NCBI RefSeq assembly: GCF_001037465.1
Contig: NZ_LFCV01000052.1
Coordinates: 1 to 40,069, forward strand
Source: Xenorhabdus khoisanae
GTDB taxonomy: Bacteria > Pseudomonadota > Gammaproteobacteria > Enterobacterales > Enterobacteriaceae
Reading direction: 5' to 3'
Length of the DNA: 40,069 nt
Both the position numbers and the translations under genes were made by a program. Below, piece by piece: positions 24,725 to 33,704 of this stretch. Each line of letters begins with the position of its first letter. Position 1 is the stretch's first letter. Under the pieces are notes generated by a model. It saw nothing but the letters and a program-made list of their open reading frames with translations. It was not told the origin of the DNA and did not search any database.

Positions 24725-24765
24725 TGTAATTATTTATTTACATCATGTGTACCATTGATTTGACA
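24725..24765 (+). promoter_or_regulatory. Double TyrR operator over the tyrP promoter
   Basis: Strong box TGTAAT-N6-TTTACA (24725-24742), one mismatch to TGTAAA-N6-TTTACA. A weaker box TGTACC-N6-TTGACA (24748-24765) follows after 5 bases, and its right half is itself a perfect -35 TTGACA (24760-24765). An adjacent strong and weak pair over the -35 is the known arrangement of E. coli tyrP: repression with tyrosine, activation with phenylalanine. Confidence 0.85.
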
Positions 24766-24835
24766 GCCATAAGTCATTCATTTAACCTGCTAATCTTATA
24801 ACTATTTTTTCAACATATTCAGAAACGAGGGTAGC

Positions 24836-26041
24836 GTGAAAAATCGCACTGTTGGCAGTATTTTTATCGTTGCAGGAACGACGATTGGAGCTGGGATGCT
24901 GGCAATGCCATTGGCAGCAGCAGGTGTGGGGTTTGGAACCATATTTGTTATGCTGGTCGCCCTTTGGGCATTAATGAGTTATACCGCGCTCCTGCTCGTA
25001 GAAGTTTATCAATATGATAAGTTTAATACTGGATTGGGAACCATCGCAAAACGCTATCTTGGTGTTGGCGGGAAAGCATTAACGGGTTTCAGCATGCTTT
25101 TCCTGATGTATGCCCTAACAACAGCCTATATTAGTGGCGCAGGAGAATTACTGTCAGCCAGTCTTTCTTCATGGTTAGATAAACCCATTTCTATCTCTGT
25201 TGGAATTATTATTTTTACCATTATTGCTGGCGGGGTCGTCTGTATCGGTACCCACTCCGTCGATTTAATTAACCGCCTGCTGTTTACCGCCAAAATCGTT
25301 TTTCTGGTCGTTGTACTTGGTGTGATGATGCCCCATGTTGATAAAATCAACCTGATGTCCATGCCTGTTGAGCAAGGGCTGATATTATCCGCCATTCCGG
25401 TCATTTTTACCTCATTCGGCTTTCACGGAAGTATACCAAGCATTGTTGCCTATATGGGGGGAGATACCAACAAGCTACGGAAGATCTTTGTCATCGGTAG
25501 TGCTATTCCTCTGAGCGCCTATATCCTGTGGCAATTAGTGACTCTCGGTGCGATTTCTTCAAATACCTTTGTTGATATTCTTGCACAACAGTCTGGGCTG
25601 AATGGCCTATTGGCAGCAGTCAAAGAAGTTGTCGTGTCACCCAAAATCGTCCTTGCTGTCCATCTATTTGCGGATCTCGCTCTGGCGACTTCGTTCCTTG
25701 GGGTTGCTTTAGGTCTGTTTGATTACCTTGCTGACCTTCTGAAACGCAGCAATCATGCGAAAGGGAGGTTACAAACAGGATTGATAACGTTTATTCCTCC
25801 ATTGTTATGCGCACTGTATTACCCTAACTTTGTTATGGCACTGACGTATGCTGCCGTTGCCCTTTCCATTCTGGCGCTGTTATTACCTTCCCTGCTGGTT
25901 TGGCGCAGCCGTCAGGAAAATGAGGGTGGATATCGTGTCAAGGGAGGGAAACCAGCTTTAGTCCTTGTCTTCTTGTGTGGGATTGCGATCATTGCAATTC
26001 AAATTGGCATTGTGACAGGAATACTGCCAAAAGTCGGATAA
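24836..26041 (+). CDS. tyrP: Tyrosine-specific transporter TyrP
   Basis: 401 residues (E. coli TyrP 403), aromatic amino-acid permease family, with eleven predicted membrane segments. It opens [33 protein letters not shown], matching TyrP rather than Mtr or TnaB. Also conserved are [36 protein letters not shown] and [26 protein letters not shown]. It imports tyrosine by proton symport. The start is GTG at 24836 with a GAGGG Shine-Dalgarno. Regulated through the TyrR boxes at 24725-24765. Monocistronic. Confidence 0.97.
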   Translation: MKNRTVGSIFIVAGTTIGAGMLAMPLAAAGVGFGTIFVMLVALWALMSYTALLLVEVYQYDKFNTGLGTIAKRYLGVGGKALTGFSMLFLMYALTTAYISGAGELLSASLSSWLDKPISISVGIIIFTIIAGGVVCIGTHSVDLINRLLFTAKIVFLVVVLGVMMPHVDKINLMSMPVEQGLILSAIPVIFTSFGFHGSIPSIVAYMGGDTNKLRKIFVIGSAIPLSAYILWQLVTLGAISSNTFVDILAQQSGLNGLLAAVKEVVVSPKIVLAVHLFADLALATSFLGVALGLFDYLADLLKRSNHAKGRLQTGLITFIPPLLCALYYPNFVMALTYAAVALSILALLLPSLLVWRSRQENEGGYRVKGGKPALVLVFLCGIAIIAIQIGIVTGILPKVG

Positions 26042-26055
26042 TTTTTATCCTGTTT

Positions 26056-26094
26056 AAGATTATCCGCCTCGATATAGCAGAGGCGAATAATCTT
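26056..26094. terminator. Hairpin terminator between tyrP and yfaZ
   Basis: 15-bp stem AAGATTATCCGCCTC / GAGGCGAATAATCTT with one mismatch, loop of about 9 bases. It is placed between the convergent tyrP and yfaZ stops. No long T-run; probably acts in both directions. Confidence 0.65.
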
Positions 26095-26106
26095 GATGAT
26101 GCTGAT

Positions 26107-26649
26107 TTAGAAGCTTAAACCTGCCCCAATGTAAAAACCATCAGAAACTTTATTACTACGGTTACCATTTTTTCCTTTTATATCAATGACACGATAACCT
26201 ACATCAACAGTCAACGGCTTAATAAGCGTAACACGCGCTCCCCCTGCCGCCTCAGTGTAAGAGTCCACTCCCGACGTTAAGCTTGATGGCGCACCATACG
26301 CCTCGCCATACAGGGATAAAGAAGGTATTACCGCCCAGCTGAGGCCAACGCCACCAGCCAATGCAGCCCCATCTTTACCCTCTTTTGGCGACAGATAGAG
26401 TGCCTTGCCACCAACACTTGCCGTAAATGGCCCAACAGGTAAGCCGAAAGCAACACCTAAACTACCAAGTTGCCCATTATGGTCACTGCGAGTCCAGTTG
26501 CCATTAAAAGATAGCCCCGCATTTTTATCACCAATCCCTACAGAGGTACTGGTGTTGTGCTTTCCCATTTGTACATCCATGGAAATAGCGTTTGCTGCAC
26601 CAGTTAAAAAGAGCAAACTGGCTGCGCTGGTAGCAATAAGACCTTTCAT
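26107..26649 (-). CDS. yfaZ: YfaZ-family outer-membrane protein
   Basis: 180 residues from the ATG at 26649, the same length as E. coli YfaZ. A signal peptide (1-22, FLTGAANA|IS) is followed by an eight-stranded-barrel pattern with SFNGNWTRSDHNG, GLPVGPFTASVGGKALY, SYTEAAGGARVTL and DVGYRVIDIKGKNGNRSNKVSDG...GAGLSF. The C-terminal Phe fits barrel insertion. Function is unknown. In E. coli it also lies near menE, which supports the assignment. Seven extra in-frame codons upstream are not part of the gene. Confidence 0.9.
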   Translation of the reverse strand: MKGLIATSAASLLFLTGAANAISMDVQMGKHNTSTSVGIGDKNAGLSFNGNWTRSDHNGQLGSLGVAFGLPVGPFTASVGGKALYLSPKEGKDGAALAGGVGLSWAVIPSLSLYGEAYGAPSSLTSGVDSYTEAAGGARVTLIKPLTVDVGYRVIDIKGKNGNRSNKVSDGFYIGAGLSF

Positions 26650-26779
26650 ATTTTTTCTCTCTCTTCTCAATTGGTGAATGCCAATACCACTTAAGATATC
26701 TTACTGAAATCAGAGAGACGCCTATAGATAACGGAAGCAATGAAATCTCTAGATTTATCAAGATATGTAAACATTGAGA

Positions 26780-28210
26780 CTATTTACTATCTGCATTATT
26801 AATAACAGTGATTTTTTCCGCTATCCATTGTTTAACTTGTTGGCGTGAAATCTTTATCCCGCCATCTTTTAACTGTGATGGCAACAAATAGTAAGCGATA
26901 GGAATTTGGAAAGCAGCGAGTTTATCCGAAAGCCAACCACTCAGAGTTTCTATCAGTTCAGGATATTTTGTTTCAATAACAGCCACAGGCCGATGACCGA
27001 ATTCAACATCAGGAACGGGAACAACAAAGCTTTGCTCTATCTTTGGATGCTGATTAATGATCCTCTCAATATCTTCTGGCTGGATGCCTTCACCGCCACT
27101 GAAAAACTGGTTGTCGAGACGTCCCAGAATCCGTAACTCTCCCTGCTCAAATACGCCTCTGTCACGAGTAGAAAACCATCCTTCTGTATTTGTCAGTGGA
27201 TTCAATTTCCCATCAAACCAATAACCACTTGCGATACTGTCGGCACGGATCTGTATTTCTTCATCCACCAGACGAATAGATTTTCCCGGAAGCGGGTTCC
27301 CGACACCAGGCAAGCCATCAGCTCGTTTTACGCAGACAGTTGAAGCCATTTCTGTCAGCCCATAACCACACCAACAGCGTATGCCCAACTGTTCAGCCCG
27401 TTGGGTCAGGGTCGTGGGTATCACGGCACCTCCCAACAGGACTTCTTTTAATGTTAATGGATGCTTAAGAGGCTGTTCCAATAAACGCCAAAGCTGAGTC
27501 GGTACAAGCGAAGCATGGGTACAACCAGATAGCGCACGCTCCAATGGATGCAAGTCCCGCAATACCAAATTTGCCCCTTGCTGCAACCAACGCCAAAGAA
27601 TTCCCTGACCGGAAACATGAAATAAGGGTAGAGAAAGCAACCAGCTATCATCTGGCTGAAAATCCATGCAGGAAAGAATACCTTGTGCGCTGGCAAGATT
27701 AGCGCCGATGGAATGTACTGCGGCTTTGGGCAATCCGGACGATCCTGAGGTCAGAATCATGCTGGCGGGACGTCCAATTTTCCATGGTACGGTTTCCCAT
27801 ATTATCGGTTGTTCGGATATGGATGACCGTTTTTGTAGCCAATCGAGTTCCTTGACCTGAATAACCGGAGAAGGTGAGCCTGTAAAATCCACGCCATAAG
27901 AGATGTTGAGATGAGGCAATAATTCTGCCAACAACCGATCGGGGAGTTGAGGATTAAGGGGCAATACCCTTGCCCCACATTGTAAGGCGGCCAGATAACA
28001 CAAAAGAAGCCCGCCACTGTTTTTTCCCCTCAGGATCACACCACTGTTTTCAGAAAGCCCCTGTTGGTGAAAATGGGTAACAATGGCATTGATTCTCTTG
28101 GTTAACTGCTGCCAGTTTAATTGCTCATCATAAAACTGAATGGCTTGCTTTTGAGGATGGATAGCCGCCCAATGCTGCCACGGCCATCGGGTCCATTCTA
28201 TGACTGACAT
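26780..28210 (-). CDS. menE: o-Succinylbenzoate--CoA ligase
   Basis: 476 residues, an adenylate-forming enzyme that activates o-succinylbenzoate to its CoA ester in menaquinone synthesis. Visible motifs are [16 protein letters not shown] (P-loop-like A3), [12 protein letters not shown] (A5), [23 protein letters not shown] (A7), [20 protein letters not shown] (A8) and the catalytic Lys region [10 protein letters not shown] (A10). Last gene of menDHBCE; its start overlaps the menC end by 13 bases. Confidence 0.96.
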   Translation of the reverse strand: MSVIEWTRWPWQHWAAIHPQKQAIQFYDEQLNWQQLTKRINAIVTHFHQQGLSENSGVILRGKNSGGLLLCYLAALQCGARVLPLNPQLPDRLLAELLPHLNISYGVDFTGSPSPVIQVKELDWLQKRSSISEQPIIWETVPWKIGRPASMILTSGSSGLPKAAVHSIGANLASAQGILSCMDFQPDDSWLLSLPLFHVSGQGILWRWLQQGANLVLRDLHPLERALSGCTHASLVPTQLWRLLEQPLKHPLTLKEVLLGGAVIPTTLTQRAEQLGIRCWCGYGLTEMASTVCVKRADGLPGVGNPLPGKSIRLVDEEIQIRADSIASGYWFDGKLNPLTNTEGWFSTRDRGVFEQGELRILGRLDNQFFSGGEGIQPEDIERIINQHPKIEQSFVVPVPDVEFGHRPVAVIETKYPELIETLSGWLSDKLAAFQIPIAYYLLPSQLKDGGIKISRQQVKQWIAEKITVINNADSK

Positions 28211-29205
28211 TCATGGCTCCACACCGTTTCCAGCTTATCCAGCGTCACACAAGGCATTGTGCTATCAGGCCAACAACGAATGAGTTGTGATTGGATCAGA
28301 TCCAGTGTATCCAAACCCGGAAGTGTATCTGGTGTCAGCCAATGCGCCAGACGAGCCAACTGCGTCAAACCAAAACTGGTTTCAATACTGGAGCTAATCA
28401 CTGCTTCTAAACCGAGCTGATGCGCTTCAGAGATCAACTGCCGACAGCGGGCGATACTACCTACCAATGTCGGTTTAATGATGATGGCAGAAACACCTTC
28501 TTGCGCCTCCACGATGAAATCGTCTTCCCGTACACTTTCATCCCATGCAATGGCGATACCGGTTTCACGGGCAAACACCAAAGATTCCTCACGGGTTTTG
28601 CAAGGCTCTTCGAGGAAAGCAATCCTCTGGCGATAATCGGGATTGACATATTTAGCGAAACTCTCTGCTTTTGCCGGTGTCCAACTGCGATTAGCATCCA
28701 GTCGTAGCTGAAGTTCGGGAACCGCTTCCAGCATCACATTCACTACCATGCCATCACGTACCGCTTCATATAAACCAACCTTGACTTTAGCAATCTTTTG
28801 ACCTGCCATATTTCCCAGTCGTAGAATCACATCGTCGGGATCGCCTGTGCATAACGGTGCCTTGCGATAATCGGCTTCCTCCGGCAGTTCTCCCCGCAAC
28901 TCAGCTAATGCACAACTGAGACCAAAAGCGACGGATGGAAGCGCGCTTTCTTCTGGCTGAGAACGTTGACTCTGGTTCAGGCACCGATTCTGGCACCATT
29001 GCTGCAACCATTCTACGACAGCGGTTTTAGCCTGTTCGAGAGTTTCATGGCTAAATTCTGGTAACGGGGATATTTCCCCCCAACCATCCCGCCCGTTTTC
29101 CTGTAAATGAATCAGAAATCCATCACGGGTCTTTAGGCGTTGATAACGCAAGATAACGCCTGCCTCCATTGGCAGGCTGAATCGATATAAAGTCGCTTTA
29201 CGCAT
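28198..29205 (-). CDS. menC: o-Succinylbenzoate synthase
   Basis: 335 residues (E. coli 320). Enolase-superfamily enzyme dehydrating SHCHC to o-succinylbenzoate. The N-terminal capping domain carries [11 protein letters not shown] and [12 protein letters not shown]. The barrel has the catalytic Lys in [14 protein letters not shown], metal ligands in [17 protein letters not shown] and AWDESVRE, and the second Lys in [10 protein letters not shown]. About 15 extra residues lie near 75-90 ([15 protein letters not shown]). Its ATG shares one base with the menB stop (TAATG). Confidence 0.96.
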   Translation of the reverse strand: MRKATLYRFSLPMEAGVILRYQRLKTRDGFLIHLQENGRDGWGEISPLPEFSHETLEQAKTAVVEWLQQWCQNRCLNQSQRSQPEESALPSVAFGLSCALAELRGELPEEADYRKAPLCTGDPDDVILRLGNMAGQKIAKVKVGLYEAVRDGMVVNVMLEAVPELQLRLDANRSWTPAKAESFAKYVNPDYRQRIAFLEEPCKTREESLVFARETGIAIAWDESVREDDFIVEAQEGVSAIIIKPTLVGSIARCRQLISEAHQLGLEAVISSSIETSFGLTQLARLAHWLTPDTLPGLDTLDLIQSQLIRCWPDSTMPCVTLDKLETVWSHECQS

Positions 29206-30062
29206 TATGGATTACGCTTGAATTTACCGAAATCAGGGGGGCGTTTTTCGTTGAAGGCATTGCGCCCTTCCTGCCCTTCTTCCGTCATGTAGAACAGCAT
29301 GGTGGCGTTCCCCGCCAATTCCTGCAAACCAGCCTGACCATCACAATCGGCATTCAGTGCCGCTTTCAGGCAACGCAACGCCATTGGGCTGTTTTCAAGC
29401 ATTTCGCGGCACCAGCGCACTGTCTCTTTTTCCAATTCGGCATAAGGCACAACCGTGTTAACCAGCCCCATATCCAATGCTTCCTCGGCATTGTATTGAC
29501 GGCAAAGGAACCAAATTTCGCGGGCTTTTTTCTGCCCTACGATCCGCGCCATATAAGACGCGCCCCAGCCACCATCAAAGGAACCGACTTTAGGGCCAGT
29601 TTGGCCGAAAATAGCATTATCCGCAGCAATAGTCAGGTCACACATCAAATGCAGCACATGCCCACCACCAATGGCGTAACCTGCGACCATAGCAACAACC
29701 GGTTTTGGACAGGTACGGATCTGGCGCTGAAAATCCAATACGTTCAGGTGATGTACTCCGCTGTCATCCTGATAACCACCGTAATCACCACGAATTTTCT
29801 GATCCCCTCCGGCACAAAAAGCCTTTTCACCCATTCCCGTCAGAATGATAGTGCCAATTTCATCATCATAGCGGGCATCTGCCAGCGCCTGCATCATCTC
29901 TTTGACAGTCAGAGGACGGAACGCATTGCGTACCTGCGGACGATTAATTGTAATCTTAGCAATCCCATCCGTAGATTTATGGTAGAGAATATCTTCAAGC
30001 CCTTGAGAACAATCTCGCCATTCAACCGGAGCGTATAGTTTTTCTTCGCTTGGATAACGCAT
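29205..30062 (-). CDS. menB: 1,4-Dihydroxy-2-naphthoyl-CoA synthase
   Basis: 285 residues, as in E. coli. Crotonase-fold enzyme that closes the naphthoate ring. Conserved blocks are [60 protein letters not shown] (oxyanion-hole glycines) and [21 protein letters not shown]. Translationally linked to menC; twelve bases separate it from menH. Confidence 0.98.
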   Translation of the reverse strand: MRYPSEEKLYAPVEWRDCSQGLEDILYHKSTDGIAKITINRPQVRNAFRPLTVKEMMQALADARYDDEIGTIILTGMGEKAFCAGGDQKIRGDYGGYQDDSGVHHLNVLDFQRQIRTCPKPVVAMVAGYAIGGGHVLHLMCDLTIAADNAIFGQTGPKVGSFDGGWGASYMARIVGQKKAREIWFLCRQYNAEEALDMGLVNTVVPYAELEKETVRWCREMLENSPMALRCLKAALNADCDGQAGLQELAGNATMLFYMTEEGQEGRNAFNEKRPPDFGKFKRNP

Positions 30063-30074
30063 TATTGAATTTCC

Positions 30075-30845
30075 TTAACCAAAGAGTGATAAAAAATGGT
30101 TCACTGCGGCAGAAAAAGCCGCAGGATTGCCATAATGGGCATTATGTCCAACCTGTGGGATGATTTTTAATGGCAATGTATATTGTCTGGCTATGCTCTG
30201 AAATTTATGATCATTTTCCCCACACAGATAGGAGAAAGGTATTGTCATTTGCTGTAAATCAGGAATCAAGTAAGGTTGAACACCCAAAGACGTATTTTCC
30301 AGCATGTCGGCAATGTTTTTTCCTCTATTTTTACTGCGGTGATGAATAAGCTGCTTACGTTGTGCCATCGTTAAATCAGCAAATACGGGTTGTTGATACC
30401 AATCAGCCAAGACAGCCTCTATCGATTCCTGACGAAAACGCTGTGCCCAATGCCGATCATGTTGTAATCTCACATCGCGTTCCTTTTGGGAAAGTAATCC
30501 GGGGTTTCCCCCTTCCACCAGCAATCCCCTCAACCCTTTATAGTTACTGTGAATCGCATGATACATAGCAATTCGTCCCCCCAACGAGTAACCAATCAGG
30601 CAATAATCATCAATCTGATATTCAGATAAGGTTGCACTCAGCAATTCCTCCATCTCAGTAAAACCTCCTGCCACCGTAATACCGGCAGAATTACCGTGAC
30701 CCGGTAGATCGATAACCAATGAAGGATAGTGCTCACAAGCATCCACTGTAGGCAACCAATCGCCACCTTTGCCCAATAGACCATGCAGCCAAACCAGCCA
30801 TGTTCCCTGATTATCTGAATGAAACGTCTGACAACTCAGTTTCAC
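30075..30845 (-). CDS. menH: 2-Succinyl-6-hydroxy-2,4-cyclohexadiene-1-carboxylate (SHCHC) synthase
   Basis: 256 residues, alpha/beta hydrolase fold. It eliminates pyruvate from SEPHCHC. Nucleophile Ser87 in LIGYSLGGR; oxyanion region [21 protein letters not shown]; catalytic Asp in [10 protein letters not shown]; and the catalytic His in [10 protein letters not shown]. Its ATG overlaps the menD stop by four bases (ATGA). Confidence 0.95.
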   Translation of the reverse strand: MKLSCQTFHSDNQGTWLVWLHGLLGKGGDWLPTVDACEHYPSLVIDLPGHGNSAGITVAGGFTEMEELLSATLSEYQIDDYCLIGYSLGGRIAMYHAIHSNYKGLRGLLVEGGNPGLLSQKERDVRLQHDRHWAQRFRQESIEAVLADWYQQPVFADLTMAQRKQLIHHRSKNRGKNIADMLENTSLGVQPYLIPDLQQMTIPFSYLCGENDHKFQSIARQYTLPLKIIPQVGHNAHYGNPAAFSAAVNHFLSLFG

Positions 30846-32515
30846 AGCATAGCCACCTGTTCCAGCAGCGCTTGTAAATTCAGCGCTCCATCACTGCCCG
30901 CTACTTTTAATTCAATCAATGTTGTTCCTTCACTCTCCCATGCCTGCTTAGCGTGTTGCTTTAATTCCGGCCAATTTTCTGGCGCAGCATAGTTCAGACC
31001 AAACATGGCCGCAGCATGGTCAAAATTAACGTTTTGCGGCATACAATAGAAACGCTGATGTTCTTCCTGCGGTGTTGGTAGTAATGAAAAAATCTGTCCG
31101 CCATTATTATTCACGATAATCAACAGCATGGGAGTAGAAAGATGGCGCAATAAGGCCAGACTATTCAGATCATAGAGAGCAGAAAGATCGCCGACAATTG
31201 CCAGTGTCGGTTTGTTGGTTGCCCTTTGTACACCTGCTGCGGTCGCGATTAATCCATCAATCCCGCTCGCACCACGGTTACTGTAAACAGGGTAACCCGC
31301 GGGTAACTGCCCCAAGGCATCAATCAAGCGTACAACCAGGCTATTGCCGACAAACAATTGTCCCTGCTCCGGTAACAATTGATGCAGTTGATGCGCCACT
31401 GCCGCCTCACTGAATTTTCCTGCTAATTTTGTTTCAACACATTTAAGCGCTTTTTTTGCCCATAAACTTAATTCATCAGCCCAAGGTGTCCGGTAATATG
31501 CCGGATGTTCCCGCAACCAATCAGCCACATGGCAATTAAATTTACGGCCTTGGTGATTTGCCGGATCAAGCCGGCCTGCAACCGGATCAACAATCCAATA
31601 CTGCTCCGGTTGGCAGCGAGTCTGCCATTGCAGCAGCCGTTTTCCTGTCAGGCTGGCACCAAACTGAATCACCAATTGTCCCTGAGACAAAATCTCTTGT
31701 GCCCGATGATGATTCAGCCACAAATCAGCGCACGGTAAAGGTTGCCCTGTTTGAGACAGCACATCACCAATCAATGGCCAGCCCATTTCTTTTGCCCACT
31801 GCGCGACAAGTTCGCCCTCTTCAGCGCTCATTCTGCCAGCCAGTACAATTCCTTTCTTTTGTCGCCAGTGATCCCAATCTGCTACTTTTGCTGTAGTAAG
31901 AATTTCTGTCTGGCTCAGCCAAGGTTCATGTCCCTGCCACCATTTCCCCAATGTTTGCTGCCAATCCTGATACGCCGTCATATCATTATCATACAAGGGT
32001 TCAGCAAACGGGCAATTAATATGCAATACCCCTTGTTTCAGATTTGACATCCCATTATCGATGGCAGAAACCAACCAATTGGCGGGAATTTCTGTAGTTG
32101 GGCGTGGCAATGCAAGGGCTTGGTCAGGATGGGAGGCAAAAATGCCTGTCTGACGAATTGCCTGATTCGCGCCACAATCGATCAATTCCGGTGGTCGATC
32201 AGCAGTGAGAAACACCAGTCGTTCTCCCGTCAATCCGGCTTCAATCAAGGAAGGATACAAATTAGCCACCGCGGTTCCCGATGTGACAATCACTGCTACA
32301 GGTTCTTTACTCGCTTTTGCCAATCCCAGAGCCAAATGCCCCAACCCGCGTTCATCGAAATGCGTATGGTGGATCAACTTATGATTTTTTGCAGCGGCCA
32401 ATGTCAATGGTGTTGAACGGGAACCAGGGGCAATACAAACATGACGTAATCCGTGGCGGGTCAATGCTTCCAATAAAAGTTCCGCCCAACGGCGGTTCAG
32501 TGCGCTGTTTGACAT
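30842..32515 (-). CDS. menD: SEPHCHC synthase (ThDP-dependent)
   Basis: 557 residues (E. coli 556). It joins isochorismate and 2-oxoglutarate using thiamine diphosphate. N-terminal [18 protein letters not shown] and [21 protein letters not shown] form the pyrimidine side. The C-terminal [16 protein letters not shown] with [15 protein letters not shown] is the diphosphate/Mg site (GDLS...NNNGG). First gene of menDHBCE here. Normally menF is directly upstream, but in this window a fimbrial operon lies between them. Confidence 0.97.
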   Translation of the reverse strand: MSNSALNRRWAELLLEALTRHGLRHVCIAPGSRSTPLTLAAAKNHKLIHHTHFDERGLGHLALGLAKASKEPVAVIVTSGTAVANLYPSLIEAGLTGERLVFLTADRPPELIDCGANQAIRQTGIFASHPDQALALPRPTTEIPANWLVSAIDNGMSNLKQGVLHINCPFAEPLYDNDMTAYQDWQQTLGKWWQGHEPWLSQTEILTTAKVADWDHWRQKKGIVLAGRMSAEEGELVAQWAKEMGWPLIGDVLSQTGQPLPCADLWLNHHRAQEILSQGQLVIQFGASLTGKRLLQWQTRCQPEQYWIVDPVAGRLDPANHQGRKFNCHVADWLREHPAYYRTPWADELSLWAKKALKCVETKLAGKFSEAAVAHQLHQLLPEQGQLFVGNSLVVRLIDALGQLPAGYPVYSNRGASGIDGLIATAAGVQRATNKPTLAIVGDLSALYDLNSLALLRHLSTPMLLIIVNNNGGQIFSLLPTPQEEHQRFYCMPQNVNFDHAAAMFGLNYAAPENWPELKQHAKQAWESEGTTLIELKVAGSDGALNLQALLEQVAML

Positions 32516-32561
32516 ATGATGCTCAAGAACGTCTTTTCAAAAAATGTAATAATTAAAAGAT

Positions 32562-32567
32562 ATTATA
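32562..32567 (-). promoter_or_regulatory. Candidate -10 element for menD
   Basis: TATAAT on the minus strand, 47 bases before the menD ATG. No good -35 is seen. Because menF is 5.7 kb away, menD needs its own promoter. Confidence 0.4.
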
Positions 32568-32697
32568 TAAGTATTCTTTAATCCTAATGACTGTAAAAAC
32601 GATTTCCTTATCTTAGTTCAAGGAATTGTCATTTAGTTGGCAACAGGGCAAGGGATTTCCGCATTAAAAAATGAAATTACGTAACAAGAAAGGTAAG

Positions 32698-32734
32698 ACC
32701 AGCCATAAAAAAACAAATTATGACTGGTTTTCTG
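32698..32734. terminator. Hairpin at the end of the fimbrial operon
   Basis: Inverted repeat ACCAGCCATA / TATGACTGGT (one mismatch), loop A-rich. It lies just past the adhesin stop codon (32746, minus strand) and before the menD promoter. T-rich flank is modest; a plausible but weak terminator. Confidence 0.45.
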
Positions 32735-32745
32735 ATTGGGAAGAT

Positions 32746-33690
32746 TTAAGGATAGACGAGATTCAATGTTGCAGTTGCATTGGCCTTACCAGCCGTAATG
32801 TGATTATCGGTCTGGATATAACGGGCCTTGAAAGGAATAGAGTAAATTCCATTCATACTGCTACCTAATTTGACTGATGAGTTGAGTACGATAGGTTGAT
32901 CCTGATACAAAACCTGAAGGCCAATCCCACTCGCTGAGTTTCTGTCATGGTCAAGTCCCAGAATATCACCCGCTCGGCCCTGAATAATCGGGCTCAAGAC
33001 CAATTCAATAGGGACATTGGCATTACATGCCAAATCAATGTCAAAATGGCGTTCTCCCGCCGTGCTGTTAACCCCTGAAAACTGTGAGCTTCCTATCTTG
33101 CCCATTGAAATACGAATATTCTTTTCTTGTAGGGAACAACCGGGCGTAATAAAGCGTATTTTACTGAGAGAATAGGAATATATCGCTGTTCCTGCTAGAC
33201 GGGCCGTGATCACACCATTTTTTATAGTGCCAGAACCCGTTTCAGATTTTGTTTTCACAAACTCTATCTTGGTTTCATTCTGTTGGTTATTGAACCTGAT
33301 TCCTATACCGGGTACGCCAGAATCATGAATACCCCCGCTGATACTCGTCATGCTAAAAGGATATCCCGTGAATTCCCATTCTATCTTCTCCGAGTCATCA
33401 CAATGAAATTCATTCCTGTTCACTTGCCTGACGGGATAAGCACCAATGACTTCACCAATTCTAATTTCTCGATTCACCAAAAATTGGCCTTCACTGATGA
33501 GCATACTTTCGGCCATAGGTTTAATGTCAAAACGACAGGAATTTGCGTGGCTGTAAGCATTAGTTGACAGAATTATTAGCATACTGATGGCTGCCAATAG
33601 CAACCGATATTTTTTATGGGTGCATGTTTTATGGGTGCATGTTTTATGGGTGAATGTTTTATGGGTGAATGTCTTATGGGTGATAAACAT
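32746..33690 (-). CDS. Fimbrial tip adhesin / minor pilin with a repeat-extended signal peptide
   Basis: 314 residues from the ATG at 33690, 14 bases after the usher stop. The first 26 residues are a repeat, THKTF/THKTC units, followed by a normal signal peptide core (RLLLAAISMLIILSTNAYSHA). The mature protein starts NSCRFDI. The two-domain layout is typical of FimH-like tip proteins. A receptor-binding half (about 52-180) carries two cysteines. The pilin half (about 190-314) has CSLQEKNIRISMGKIG...F.DL.CNANVPIELVL and ends in the donor-strand-type KANATATLNLVYP. Position last in a pilin-chaperone-usher operon also fits an adhesin. The ligand is unknown. A longer in-frame reading to 33804 overlaps the usher and lacks support. 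Confidence 0.85.
   Translation of the reverse strand: MFITHKTFTHKTFTHKTCTHKTCTHKKYRLLLAAISMLIILSTNAYSHANSCRFDIKPMAESMLISEGQFLVNREIRIGEVIGAYPVRQVNRNEFHCDDSEKIEWEFTGYPFSMTSISGGIHDSGVPGIGIRFNNQQNETKIEFVKTKSETGSGTIKNGVITARLAGTAIYSYSLSKIRFITPGCSLQEKNIRISMGKIGSSQFSGVNSTAGERHFDIDLACNANVPIELVLSPIIQGRAGDILGLDHDRNSASGIGLQVLYQDQPIVLNSSVKLGSSMNGIYSIPFKARYIQTDNHITAGKANATATLNLVYP
33611..33686. repeat. 15-bp minisatellite, five copies, in the adhesin signal sequence
   Basis: The core ATGGGTG (plus strand) recurs at 33616, 33631, 33646, 33661 and 33676, exactly 15 bases apart, with nearly identical flanks (unit TTTTATGGGTGCATG and one- or two-base variants). Read on the minus strand it encodes Thr-His-Lys-Thr-Phe/Cys units. 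Confidence 0.97.
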
Positions 33691-33704
33691 AGATAAGCCT
33701 GATC

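Noticed and set aside
32671..32868. A 65-codon plus-strand frame at the end of the fimbrial operon
   Set aside because: It overlaps the conserved C-terminus of the adhesin in antisense and includes the terminator hairpin.
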